Below, piece by piece: positions 13,083 to 25,891 of a stretch of 64,000 nucleotides of DNA. The notes beneath the pieces were generated by a model. That model was not told where the DNA came from, ran no database searches, and saw nothing but the letters and a program-made list of their open reading frames with translations. The stretch lies in NCBI GenBank assembly GCA_036345935.2, contig JADWOT020000004.1, forward strand, positions 4,622,168-4,686,167, given 5' to 3'. Position 1 is the stretch's first letter; every line of letters starts with the position of its first letter. This stretch comes from Taenia hydatigena. Taxonomy: Eukaryota > Platyhelminthes > Cestoda > Cyclophyllidea > Taeniidae. The position numbers and the translations under genes are program-made.

Positions 13083-15798
13083 GAGGAAATGTGGCATCGC
13101 TTACATGCTTACTTTTGCCCATTCATAGAACACTTGGAAGCATGAGCAAACAGCACCAACTTTAGAAAGAGCAAATCCAAGCCTGCTTACTCTCCTTTCA
13201 CCCACTCACTAATTTATTCACATTCATCCATGTTAGTCGGCAAGTTGAAAGCTCCTTACTGACAATTAGTTCAATTCATTCGCGCATACCACTTGTTTCT
13301 TCTCAGTAACAATCAGATATTGCGCAAATTTACGCAGCAGTATGCACGACGTGGCAAGCATTCACTCAGCCCTCAACAAGTTGGAAGCCAGCAGCAATGA
13401 CTACCTCACAATTGCACAATGTAGCCAAATCGATACCATCCGGTAACTTTAGGAAACGCGTTAATCTTACTCGGCAATCAGGCCAGTTCCAAGACTCATC
13501 TCATGCAAAAGTTAACGTGATTGAGGATCATATCCACCGATCTTAGTCCCAATGTCGATGGCTGCCGACTGATAAGGTGCCTTCTGTGTGTTCTGTAACG
13601 TGAAGTGGATGTAGTACCCGATGGTGAGGTGGTGCATTGTAGAAAGTGGGAAGAAAAAAGCTATCGTGAGGAGGAGAAAGCGTTGAATTACAAAACAGGC
13701 ACAGTCCATTCGAGATTAGGCAGTGGAATCAACGCTAAGCAGCCCTTTTCTTAAGCCGGTGCGTGGATATGCCTTTCCAAGCACGCTCAAACACCTGCTG
13801 CTCTCGGCGACTCAACTGTGGGAGTTCATGTCACTCTGCACTTAGGGTAAGTGGCAAATTGTGGGCGTCTGTGAATTTCGATCTCCACTGGCCTACTGCG
13901 TCCATGCAGAATCACCATTATCAAGGAAGTGAAGCTGTAATAGCTTAGGACAACACCGACTTAATAGTTGTGACCAAACGAATGAATCACATGCCTCAAT
14001 CAGTAGGTGAGCACGCAATGCTTGAGGAGGAAGTACCGTTTTATGCTCAAGCATTAGACCTCATTGAACTTAAGGATGTGCATGATTCGGTGAACCCATC
14101 CTTCGTTCTGTGTCAACAAATTACGATCCACAATACGGTTGCATCAACGGAGTCTTTAAGAACTCTGTTACATAGAAGCCCTTTATTAAGCGTTGAACTT
14201 GCACATTTAAGACTTTGATGCGAAATAAATCAAAGATCACGAATTGAAATGACATCCCTTTCGAAAGGAGTGATAACCACATTTCCTAGGCATCATGTCT
14301 GTTGAATTTCCACAGCAACCTTCAGTTTGACCCTAAAACTAACTCAAAGGATTTTATAGCAGTGCCAATTGGAATTTCTCATGCTAGCTCTTAAGACTTT
14401 TGAGCGAACAGAACAAGTTTACTTGAATTCAACAGGCCTTCTTCCACGAACTTCCTTTAGTGTGAAATATATCAGACTTGCTATAATTTTGTCCATTGTG
14501 CGATTATCGTGTCGACATTAAGGTTGGAAGACTTCATCGCTTTTGCAAGTAAGGAGTGCCAAGGCACTTTCCCCTATGGATTTGAGAAGTATCACAAATT
14601 CTTGGTAAAGTTTAAGCAGCCTGCTCAGGCATTGATAAAACGTTTCTAAACAAAGCATCTAGATCGAAAACACCTAATCGTACTCTGCAAGTAGAAGTCA
14701 TTATCATTTTATTTTTAGCATTAGTACTCCTGAGTAGCAGAGAGCAAATTAATTAGATGCAGAAAATAATAACGGTGAATACATAGCCCATGCATTCGAA
14801 AAGCCTGTTCGGTAATCGCCGAGAAATAAGAAAGAAATTTGTGTCTCCGGTTACTGAACGCAGGTTTTCAGCAAGTTTTAGGCGCTATGAGTGCTAAACA
14901 GCAATCAGCTTATGCTACTTGGGCAATCTGTTGCGAAGTAGGATTAATCTGCTTGCGTAGCCATCGTTCATTTAATCCGTTTCGTGAGTTTTATTGAGAG
15001 AGTTTGTAAAAGCTGCTCGAAAATTCTCGCAATTTTTTGTAACGATCTCTGAGGATCTTTTCATAGATCTAACAAAGATGCATCCAATTTAAATTACTTT
15101 TTGGCAAATTGTTTACTTATACGCATGGTAATCCAGTGGAAATAAAGTGGACAATGCCCATTATCTCCCCCTGCATTTTTAGCTCTGCATCAATTGGGCT
15201 GCATAGACTCCCAACACTGGGATGTAGAAGGGTGCTATTTGTGAGATTTATGCATACTGGACACATAAGGGTCAAATTAGCATCTCTGCAAAGGACACTC
15301 GAATCAAATTAAGAGCCATGGAATCAAACAAAAGTAGCGAAGTAGTTCCATGAGACACACAATATTTTCCCGTACATAATGCTTATGGATCACAAAACAC
15401 CAAACCGCATTTAATGTCAGGCTAGATCATGTATTGTTCATCCAAGATCGGATGCTACATTCTGAGGTTTGAGACGGAACCACCATTGTGAGAGTAGTTC
15501 ATAACAGACATGCGACCACCTTTAAAATGAGCACAGGTTCTTATTATAGCAGAGCACCTCATCACGGTTTTGGGTTTGGTGCAAACTATAAGGTGGGTAT
15601 CTATGAGTTTAACGCAATCGTTTGCAAAAGACTGCATCACCACATACCTAGTACCAAGATTAATCGTGTACCGACTAGTCCGTGAGTGTTGAGGCACATT
15701 ATCTTAAGCAGAGTGTAGTGTTAAAACGGAATCATTCCTAGAAAGTTAAATTATAGCTACTTCATTTCTAACGACTCACGCCTCGAATGCCTCCACAG

Positions 15799-16103
15799 TG
15801 GTCTCACGTTCATCACGCTATTGCGCATACGTGCCGGTGAGCAGGGTCGTCTTGGCAAAGGGTTTGCACCCCCTCCTCCTCTTTCTCCTATGGAACCGGG
15901 GACATTGGCGACATGCATCCGCCGCACATTGCCTTACCAACATCAACCAATGGGAGGCGGTGACGGTGTTGAAGCTGTTAGTCAACCTACCTATTACCCC
16001 GCACCCACTTTTTAACGGCAGCTACCTCCCGCCTGCCCAGCTTTTTAGGCCCCGATTTCCTCTCCCTCCACCTGCTCCCGCCGATGTTGATGCTCCGATG
16101 TGA
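15799..16103 (+). pseudogene. Frameshifted proline-rich C-terminal exon (unknown protein)
   Basis: A possible 3' splice site (CCTCCACAG) ends at 15798. From 15800 one frame encodes about 71 residues, including GRLGKGFAPPPPLSPMEPG and QPTYYPAPTF, then hits TAA at 16013-16015, directly at a T5 run (16009-16013). From 16014 the next frame continues without a break in style for 29 residues (YLPPAQLFRPRFPLPPPAPA and on to DVDAPM) and ends at TGA 16101-16103. The proline-rich composition on both sides of the junction suggests one ancestral reading frame broken by a one-base insertion. A pyrimidine-rich stretch after the stop resembles a 3' UTR. No upstream exons were found in the spacer. The family is not recognised; proline-rich tails occur in many RNA-processing and adaptor proteins. 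A sequencing error at the T-run is possible. Confidence 0.5.
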
Positions 16104-17215
16104 CAAGTTCAGCGCCAGTAGTTTTCTTCAATCTTCCTTCTACCTTAACTTTCCTTCAGCTCTGTGTGTTTCCATTACAATTTGTCTGCTTTTGTTAAAA
16201 TTACGTTTCCTTCTTTCATCATACTCGCAAAATGTGGAAATTACTGCTATCAGTGCTGATACTAGTACCGAAGCTTTCATTAGTTGCCCTTTCTAAAGCA
16301 TTGAAAAGACATTTGCTAAGGATCCAATTCCAGCCAAAATGGCGTTGGACTATGTGAGAGGTTGATTTACCCGAATATAAATAGTTACCAATGGTTACCA
16401 AAGCAAATCCTGACAAACAGTTGGTATGATAAAACTAATTTATCCATTGTGCAAACCAGGAAATATACTATAGTGGTCTTTCGTTCAACTGCGGACAAGA
16501 TGATTTGATTAAGTTTTGCCAGATAATCTTAAGATCGAGAGAAAGTGATTTGCCGAGGTCTTGGGCCAACTCGGCATGACACTGTCAACTTGGCATACGG
16601 TGCTATCACTTATTGGGCATGGGAATAAGACCGCTCAAACATTTATTGATATGCCAAACCATATTGTGCTTTCGTTCTCAGTAGATGTTCAAGTTTTGAA
16701 TAATTGAGTACAGTCGAACATGAGCTTTTTGTACCAAGTCCATCCAAATCGCAATTCTAGCCTATAGCTTTTGCCATCGTAAAACAACTGAACTAAAGTA
16801 GTGACGAGGATGCGAATTCCTTTTGTGTAGGCAAAACTATTCACCAACAAGAAAGGAAAGCCACGACTTCATGTGTACTCGTGTGTCCCCGATTCCACCC
16901 AGCTCGGCTGCTGGCATGTGCGTCGACGGGTAGTCTTCATCACTTGTATCATTGTAGTAAAGTAAACTTGATCCTAAATTGCATTAAAATGGATTTTAGG
17001 CAATCAAGCAGACCGAACAGGAGATCAGTTTTGGCTATAAGGAGTCGAAGCATGCACAACGCAGCAGATTTGGTGGTAGGAAGTGAAGGTGCTTCATGTC
17101 AGTAAGTGGATTCAAAAACGAAAATCCGTTTCGTCAACCTTCATACTTAAGGTGCAATATGATTAGCTACGCTATCAAGTTTGATTGTATTCACCAAACC
17201 AAAGTTTATTGCTCA

Positions 17216-17500
17216 GCGCACATACGCACGACTGCCCACTGTGAGCACAGAGCGGCACGTGATAAGGGTAAAGCAGTGGTAGTTGCAGTGCGTTCGCAAA
17301 ACCACGCACTCACCGTCTTGGGAGATGGAGTGCTTCGCATCGCATAAGTTATCTACCCTCGTGGGCTTGATCCGCCCTGCGATCTGGCACTTCCTCATCC
17401 CGTTCGCTTTCACGCATCGCCTCAGCAACTCCTCATCACGGGATAGCCTGAAGCTAGTCCATCAGTCAGTTGTCTTTGCCGTAGTTGAGACCATCATCGG
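17216..17500 (+). repeat. Repeat block R2, spacer copy
   Basis: This contains GGAGATGGAGTGCTTCGCAT, then CTACCCTCGTGGGCTTG and CCCTGCGATCTGGCACTTCC. These match the R2 copies at 12010-12260 (minus) and 20085-20335 (plus), the latter including CCCTGCGATCCGACACTC. Identity is about 70%. Confidence 0.45.
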
Positions 17501-18358
17501 CAGATGTAATCCTCAAGTGCAAAGTTGAAGCAATAAATACTTAAAATCGGTCCAAACGAAACACAAAATTAATGTATTCCATAAACTCTCTCGATATCGC
17601 TAATCTAACAACCTTCTATTCCACGTGATGACTGTTCCTACTTTTCCAGAGTTGGTCATGTATTAGTAGGCTGCAACCAAGTAGAACTAAATTGTGGTCG
17701 CATTTACAGTCGATTTGTTTCCAAATTTGCACGTAGCATTTCTAGCCACGTAATTTTGCTAACCCAGCCACTTTGATGGGTCGTCGTCTACAAGTTACTG
17801 AAACTTTATACCTAGCAATGGAAATAGGCCCGGTAGCCAAAAATATCCTTACACTCACCGTCCACCTGTTCCAGCGATGCTAACATAGTTGCTCTCTACT
17901 GGAGGGGCAGCTATTATTCATGTGTCTGTTAACCAGAACTTTCATTATTAATTTTTGCTACAAGAACAAATGCAGTGAATACCGTGGTGGATTAATGGAA
18001 TCTATTAAAGCCATCTTTGAGCCTCTACTCGCGTGGATTGCTTTGAGCATCTTAATTCATTCAGGTGATAGAACGGGCATCTCAGCTCTGCAAAACGACG
18101 ATACCAGATTGAAAAAATGAGGGATCGATCCCGACACAACAATATGTTGAAGCAGTACTAGGACCAAGAACTCCGATGTCGATTCCAGCATGGACAACAA
18201 AAGCATTGAAGTCTGTAGGGTTCAGTCATGTCGGTGACAAATTAGCACGGATGTGTGGGTGATGTGATCAAAATAGATTTGTTAAAGCAGTGTCCTGACC
18301 TGCTGCTCACATCTAGATGCGTCATTACTCAACTTACTTGCACCAACTAGTCAGCCAG

Positions 18359-21300
18359 TCATTCGTTTGGTCACAACTATTAAGTCGGTGTTGTTCTAAG
18401 CTATTACAGCTTCACTTCCTTGATAATGGTGATTCTGCATGGACGCAGTAGGCCAGTGGAGATCGAAATTCACAGACGCCCACAATTTGCCACTTACCCT
18501 AAGTGCAGAGTGACATGAACTCCCACAGTTGAGTCGCCGAGAGCAGCAGGTGTTTGAGCGTGCTTGGAAAGGCATATCCACGCACCGGCTTAAGAAAAGG
18601 GCTGCTTAGCGTTGATTCCACTGCCTAATCTCGAATGGACTGTGCCTGTTTTGTAATTCAACGCTTTCTCCTCCTCACGATAGCTTTTTTCTTCCCACTT
18701 TCTACAATGCACCACCTCACCATCGGGTACTACATCCACTTCACGTTACAGAACACACAGAAGGCACCTTATCAGTCGGCAGCCATCGACATTGGGACTA
18801 AGATCGGTGGATATGATCCTCAATCACGTTAACTTTTGCATGAGATGAGTCTTGGAACTGGCCTGATTGCCGAGTAAGATTAACGCGTTTCCTAAAGTTA
18901 CCGGATGGTATCGATTTGGCTACATTGTGCAATTGTGAGGTAGTCATTGCTGCTGGCTTCCAACTTGTTGAGGGCTGAGTGAATGCTTGCCACGTCGTGC
19001 ATACTGCTGCGTAAATTTGCGCAATATCTGATTGTTACTGAGAAGAAACAAGTGGTATGCGCGAATGAATTGAAATAATTGTCAGTAAGGAGCTTTCAAC
19101 TTGCCGACTAACATGGATGAATGTGAATAAATTAGTGAGTGGGTGAAAGGAGAGTAAGCAGGCTTGGATTTGCTCTTTCTAAAGTTGGTGCTGTTTGCTC
19201 ATGCTTCCAAGTGTTCTATGAATGGGCAAAAGTAAGCATGTAAGCGATGCCACATTTCCTCACACACACACACACACCGAATTGGCCTGTCTTACGACTA
19301 GTCAACCTGAGTTGGAATCATAATCACCTGGTTGGATTAGCGAGCTGTCATTACTCGTGATTGCTCTGTGTGATTTAATGTAGAAGCATTTATGTCGTCT
19401 AATCCTTAATCAAATCAACATCAACTGGTGGTATTTAGCTCAGGCATTAAAACTCAATTTTTCATCATCACTGTCAATTTCATTTGTTTGATCGACGGAA
19501 AATTGTCCTGATGGAGGTCATGCTCCGCCATTTAGAATTAAACACTGCTGACTCTTTCGGACGTTTAAGCGCTCAACATTCTTTTCGATTGGGAGAAGTC
19601 GATTTCCACTCCCTATTTTCCTCAGCATATGACGCTATTCCCGTGCTCCAGACAGGCAGGCATGCCACTTTAACTAAGTCAATATAAGTACTGCAGTTCA
19701 CATCATGTAATGTGGACTGCTAATCATGTCCTCTGTTTGTAAAGCGAGAATTTGACATGATAAATGACAAATGGATTGGCTTCGATGCATCTAGTGGCCA
19801 AAAGTTGGTGCAGCAGCCAGTGAAAGAGCGATGTGGGGTGATAAATGGGAAGAGGAAGGTTGACCTGAGTTAGCAAAAGTATCGGGTCAATTCCACAAGA
19901 GTAAACAATTGATGTGAGGCGAAGTAGACCGTCTCCTGCTCTCTGCAATGCAGCGCAATTTGTGCTGCAAGTGCATGAAAATGGTACTGAGCAAGATGGT
20001 GAATGGCATAATTTAGCATGAAGGACCCAAGTGTGTAATGTTTGCAAAACGGCCCAGTGTCTAGGTCGATATGCTCATGCGCTTTCACAAGCACAGTTTC
20101 ACTTTGACGACAAAAGTCGCTGCCATTCTACGAGCCAGCGGTAATTGTTGTGCACACACGCACACACAGGGTTGCATTGCTGAGAGCGATAGAAGTTTGG
20201 GTGTGCTCGTAAAGCCGCGCGTGCACGTCGGCTTAGGGGATGGGCTACTTCGCACACATTGTCTACTCTCGTGGACTTCGCCCTCCCTGCGATCCGACAC
20301 TCTTGCCGCCTCGCCTCTAACGTTCTTCAACACTTCATTGTTGAGTCCTACGTCGGTGTCCTCTCATTCCATCACTCGTTCGTCGTTGTTGTCATGGCAG
20401 TGATGATCAGTAGATAGGTCCCTCAGTAACGTCGATGCGTAAGGCAGTTGAAATTTCAAACGAATGCAAATGCCAATTAGCATTATTGCTGCGTTAAACC
20501 ATCTCAGTGGTGCCAATGCATCCACATTACACTCCAAGTGGTGGTCATTGCAACTAGTTCCAGGATTCCTCAAGTCTGCACCAAGCCCAGCCTAGTCACT
20601 TCGAATTATGCTCAGTGTCATTTTTATGCGTTTGTCGAAGCACACTTGCAGGGGCAAGTTATGTCAGCCGAGTATTTTGATGATGTGGTCAAGACTTCCT
20701 TGCAAGATGATGGAATGCAAATCAGGATCCTTAACTCGAATAAGTACACCAACTATGAGACAGAATTCAAGGAAGTGTGTAACATTCTATGGAAAAATTG
20801 ACCGCACACTGCTAGGCATAGCAACCACTTCAACGATAAGCAAAGTTTCCGTCCTACGTGTGCATCTACACAAACAGATTACCTAACCAACTTTAACTCG
20901 TTTCTCCGTTAGTGGCACTCTCAAATCGTGATATAAATAAAGTCAGCGATTGCGCCCGCCTGACTGGTCACATAGTGTTCTAACCTTCTCCCACGCACAT
21001 TTCGATCCAGTGTCTAATGATCAAACCATTTCCTATTTTCCCATCTTTGCATCTATCTGCCAAATTTTTAAGCAGTATGAATGTAAGTGTGCAAGATTTC
21101 GTACTATACACTTGGATTTGGCGCTCATACCTTACGTACTTTATGCTGGTTGTAAAGATGACATTTCTGTCTCGTGTACTGTCATGTTTTGGAGTCATTT
21201 TGCAGAGGCCGCATACGTACACGTAGATTGCTGACAGCCGAAACACAAAATAAAATAAGTTAAGTGCAGTTTTATTTAAATAATCCAGACGAGCTAGGCG

Positions 21301-24300
21301 CGTCTGACCCAAGAATCCCGCTTCGTTCCCGGTGATAAAAGTTCGAAACGGTTTTGGAGATCGAAATTTAATTGTCAGCCAGCTAGGCATGATGGATAGT
21401 GAATGGTGTGGTTAAGTAGGGAAGCAGCATGCTTAGCACTTGAGCGGGTTGAAATCAGTTAACTTTGTTTGATTGGGAATTATGCAAGTTGGACGTGTCA
21501 CCTCTGTGGGATGCAAAGCAGTCGCAGGCAATGACGCGTTAATAATGTTCGGGAATGCTCATGATCCCGTCGCAGGATGAGTAATCGTGAGAGAGTCGAA
21601 AACAAAAGGCATGAAGAAATATATCATTTCTCTCACGCTCACTACAGCTCACTGCAGATTAAGAGGAGGCATGAGCAAACAAGCAGTGCTACTGACAACA
21701 ACTTCGAGAGGAGCAACCTGATCCTGCTTACCCTTCTTTCATTCACTCACTCACTTCACCTTTACCCACGTGAAACATGCTTTAAAAAACCCTCACCTGA
21801 CAATGTGATGTAGTGCAACAGGAACAGCTAAAGCCCAAAAGTCCAAAATGCAACAGGAGACCACTGTTGAACTCCCAAATCTATTACTGACGCTTTATGT
21901 TAGGTATGTTAATTTACACTTGAGTAGTAAATGCTCCATTGGCCCTTGGTGATTTGGAGCATTTTAGATTCTTCTTTGGTACTCCGATTTAAATCACATC
22001 CACTCACTCTTACCTGCCGTTGATAAGAATAACTGCATTTGAGTCCTCTGCTTTTGTTATTCGGAAGTGAGCTTAATAGGGTCAAAGATTAAGCACATCA
22101 ACTTTGGTTACAGCAATTATCTATATGAAAATCGGATGATAAATCAGAGAGCAACTGGCACTTTTCAAGCTGTGTTCTTTACTACAACCACGGGAACCGA
22201 TGGCTTTAGTGCATCATAAATGGTTGCACCGACATCAACATCTATTGGCACCCTGGAAACTGGGACTGTGACGACTTGGCACCTCATCCATCCATCGCAT
22301 TGCTCAATTCAGCACTGTTTGAGAGATGGGCTACTAGGGGTGTATCCTCCAACGACGAAGGCTCCCCTCAGCGTAATAAATCACAAGAAAAAGACCCTAC
22401 TTGGTTCTGACCACTTTGATGTGCTAAGACATCTACACGACCTACCAATCAAGATCGACTGGGCTCAGGTGCATTACGCTGCCGCGTCCCTGAACACTCA
22501 GCAGCCATTACTAAAAACCGTGCCCCTTCTCCTGAATTCGCCAAGTTATACTTATCCTCTTGGCAATGGCTGCAGAAGTATCTGAGGTTACAATAGCCAA
22601 AAATACGCAAACGTAGCCAACGCTTTTAAAGGGTTATTACCTTGCTTGCCCAACAACATGAACAACAACAACAGTAGCTTTTAATCACTATTCCGAACCG
22701 GTTCTGGCAATCGATTAGTTCAGCATAGACAACTGCATTTGAGAGCGCTTCTCTTCGATTAGGTTTCCTTGGCATAAGCTGCATAAATATACATACATAA
22801 ATATGTAGATACGACTGGAACACGTTTTTGTAGCACTGATTTTACAGTATACTGCAGCTACTGCTACCAGATTGAACACGCTGGATGTTGACGGGTACGA
22901 CACCGCAACATACGCCCTGACCCGCATGAATTTTGCAGTAATGTATAGTCCTTACCTCCAAATAAGCTTTTATCCCAAGTCAAACGAGCAGTATAGGCAC
23001 CTCTTTCCATTTATTTAAGGTGAAACCGTTTTCGCTGGGGTGCAATAAGCAGACTTGCTAAGAATTGCTCTTATTAACGTGACACACCTCATGTGGTTAA
23101 TGCAATCTAAGCATACGTGACATCTCATTGTCAAATTGCCACTATCACAACACGTTAGCACCACAACCAGCAAGTTCACTATGCATCTCAGCGCCTTTCC
23201 GTGTATACGCTGACGACTTCGGGTTAAGCGAGCTTGTTGGAATAATTGCCTTGGAACAAATAGGTTGTCTGAAAGTCAGTACCGGAAGGTGATGCAGGTC
23301 ATGGTGAACACTATGGGCAAAGAGGGTCCCATGTCTTGGTATAAGTAAGTTGAGGTAGGGAAACATTAAGTCAACTTATGAAAGTTTTTGGGACTAAAGA
23401 AGAAGGGAGGCGAGTCATCGGACAATGGCTGCACTTACATCCACAGCAATAAAATCATTCTTGTCCTCGGCTGCACAACGGTGTCTAAAGCATCTCACCG
23501 GAAGTCGGATTTCTCCTTGGTACACAAATTTTTCGCATGACTTTGACGCATACGCATTTCTGAACAACAGTTTTAAAGCAGGGACAACGGGAGGGCCAGT
23601 CACAACATTACACGGGATGTAGGACTTTAGTGCAATATTTTTGCACAATGTTTAATTTGGTTAATGGATTTGTTAAGGACAATAACTTTTAGTGCGGTTG
23701 CAGAATACTCACTCGTGCTCTCTCCGTTTCGACGCTACTGGGCTATGAAAAGCAGACATTTATTGTGGATCAGGAAACACAAATATAATTAATCGTGCTG
23801 AATTGATTTCCATCATAGTGAGACACAAGAGCGTTGCTAAGGTCAAGTAAGTGGCAACGTGGAAAACAGTAATGCGAATAAAAAGATGTATTGGATGGGG
23901 GCGAAGGAAAACCAGTCGCATAAGGCATTGCGTCAGAAAACAAAAGTAAAAATAAGATTTCGTGTAATTTAAGGTTGTGATATCGGTATGAGCAATGATG
24001 AGGTACTGCAGAATTGAATGCCGTTAAATTGGCAAATTATACAAACACGATCCACTGCGTCGGAATGCATTTTGCCCTATCAATGAGAAGCAGCGGGGTA
24101 CGCGATCGTCTTATGACCCATTTTCAAATTTGATGGCCCGAAACTAATAAACACTGGATAATTTTGAGTATTTGAAATCAAAATATCCATTGCACACTTC
24201 TAAGCCTTTTTCCGAATCATGTGACGGACTTTATTTTGGGCAGTAGGATGGGACCGCAGATAGAATAGAAGCCGATTAATGGTAGTAGCGCCTGTATATT

Positions 24301-25890
24301 TATCAAACACCATTAGTACGGCGTCTCTACGACCTTGATTTTGATTCGAATGCCAACACAAACAACTGATTATGGATTTCAAACAAAACATTTATGTAAG
24401 GTACGCACTGTACAGGATTTCCTTCAGTCTTCCTCCCTTTTCTGCGACGATTGCTAACGCAAGAAAGCTGAATGTTCTGGGACATCCTAATTGGCTTAGA
24501 CAAGTGGTGGGTTGATGGCATATTGATGGAGGGTTATGGAATGGATTCTATCGGCACTATAGGATCAACTTGCTCCGCGAGGACGATCTTCGAGCGTTGT
24601 ATACCCACTTCGCCTAAATGCTTTCAAAAGACCATAAATATTACACGTGGTGTCTGTGGGCATAGAATGCCCGTGATTCGAAGAATTTTACATTGAATAC
24701 AAAAATTCAAGTCGCTAAGTGGCATATTTTAGCTACGTCAAAAGGTAAAGCCTTCTCATTATTCTTAGTATTTCACCAAGATATTGCACAATATGCTACC
24801 TACGTGCGACAGGGTTGTGGACTAGTAGTGATGAGGATCAAATCCGCGCTGTGGCATTAAAGTGGATTTTGCAGTTCCTTATGGTTGGTTAAGCGTGGCT
24901 GGCAGAGGATACGCCTGTGAGGAAAGGACCAGACCAAAAAAGGAAGGTTTGCTGACAAATCCGCTTCACGTTTTTTAAGTTCGGTGGTTCACCCATGCTT
25001 GCGCATGACCAAAGGTTACTCCTGCTGATCTTCGGGTTGAAGTAGTCAGAAGGCGGTCCGTCCTGGTGCAATAATCTGTGAAAGTTGTTAAGACTAGTGC
25101 CAAAAGAGGATGAACAAATAAGCAGCTCACTCTATTTCCTCAAAATGGCACGCTACACAAGTTAGAAACCATTTTTGAGTGCGCACGGAAACTACATGCA
25201 CATGGAGTGTGATGCGTAACTTACTACGCCGAATTATAGAGCAGAAGAGTTTGGGCCTCGTAAGTGAAATTTTCAGTTCAGGCTTCATGTTGACTTACTA
25301 GCAAACAATGGTTGTTCATCTCCAAACTGCAGCCATAGAGATGCTTCCTGGAGTGCTACCGCGGTAGGCAGTTGAGACATGACGGATCAGTCGTTCAACC
25401 CGGATGGTAAATGAAGGGGAATTAAGATTAATCGACGGCAAGTCAGCGTATTGCTTCAAGCATTGAACAGCAAATTTCAGTGATAAGCATTGTTCAGTGC
25501 CTAAAAATAATGTGAGCTGTACAAGTGGTGAGTCAAGCTGCAAACTGTTGGTTACGTGGCATGGTGGCAATGGGGTCATGCGAGAAGAAATGTGTGGTGT
25601 TGCCCAAGTTATTCGTGACGATTTTCTGGCATATCTGTGAAATACCAAAACAAATAAGGAAGTCAGTTACCAAGCCAGATCCCGGCTTAATGACTAACGT
25701 CTCCAGGTGCTGCCCGTTGGATCGTTCATCCGACCGTCTTGAACCTTCATATTTAATCGTAACATGGCAAACCTGATGCAATTATGAAACAGAAAACTTG
25801 ACACGTGTGCCACTGAGCATTTGACGCTTGCAGCATTACCTCGCCACATGCTGAATTGAGCTCTTTAATCGGCCAAAGAAGGTGGTAAGA
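18359..25890 (-). repeat. IR1 right arm (7.5-kb inverted repeat)
   Basis: This is the reverse complement of 6457-13985. The outer end is at the shared sequence TACCACCTTCTT (left 6457 onward, right ending about 25890); beyond it the flanks differ. Differences from the left arm are scattered substitutions and repeat-length changes, with a cluster near 19725-19850 and a more diverged outer 250 bp. No gene is supported in the arm apart from the weak 87-residue frame at 20538-20801. Confidence 0.95.
20538..20801 (+). CDS. Unassigned 87-residue open frame, mirror copy in IR1 right arm
   Basis: This is the mirror copy of the frame at 11541-11804, with identical predicted protein and stop codon TGA at 20799-20801. 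It begins without an ATG (GTG codons at 20538). If real it would be a terminal exon entered through the acceptor CATCTCAG, at about 20500-20507. I do not recognise it, and there is no promoter or further exon nearby. Confidence 0.25.
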   Translation: MVVIATSSRIPQVCTKPSLVTSNYAQCHFYAFVEAHLQGQVMSAEYFDDVVKTSLQDDGMQIRILNSNKYTNYETEFKEVCNILWKN

Positions 25891-25891
25891 G

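Larger units (their letters stand above)
6457..13985 (+). repeat. IR1 left arm (7.5-kb inverted repeat)
   Basis: The whole interval is repeated in reverse complement at 18359-25890; paired positions sum to about 32,344. The inner boundary is sharp: both arms share CGAATGA and then diverge. Through most of the arm, identity looks like 97-99% (several translated frames of 60-130 residues are identical or differ at 0-4 positions). In the outer 250 bp (6590-6720 against 25630-25760) it falls to about 83%. No recognised gene lies in the arm. Open frames of 121 residues (9757-10122 minus) and 136 residues (10952-11362 plus) have no identifiable motif. Arm-to-arm conservation is not evidence of coding, because non-coding parts are equally conserved. 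Confidence 0.95.
13986..18358. other. IR1 spacer (single-copy centre)
   Basis: This 4.37-kb segment separates the IR1 arms and is not inverted-repeated. It contains one probable broken coding exon (15799-16103) and one copy of repeat block R2 (17216-17500). The remainder (13986-15798, 16300-17215, 17500-18358) shows only short open frames. One of 82 residues (13970-14218) crosses the arm boundary and has no recognisable motif. Confidence 0.7.
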
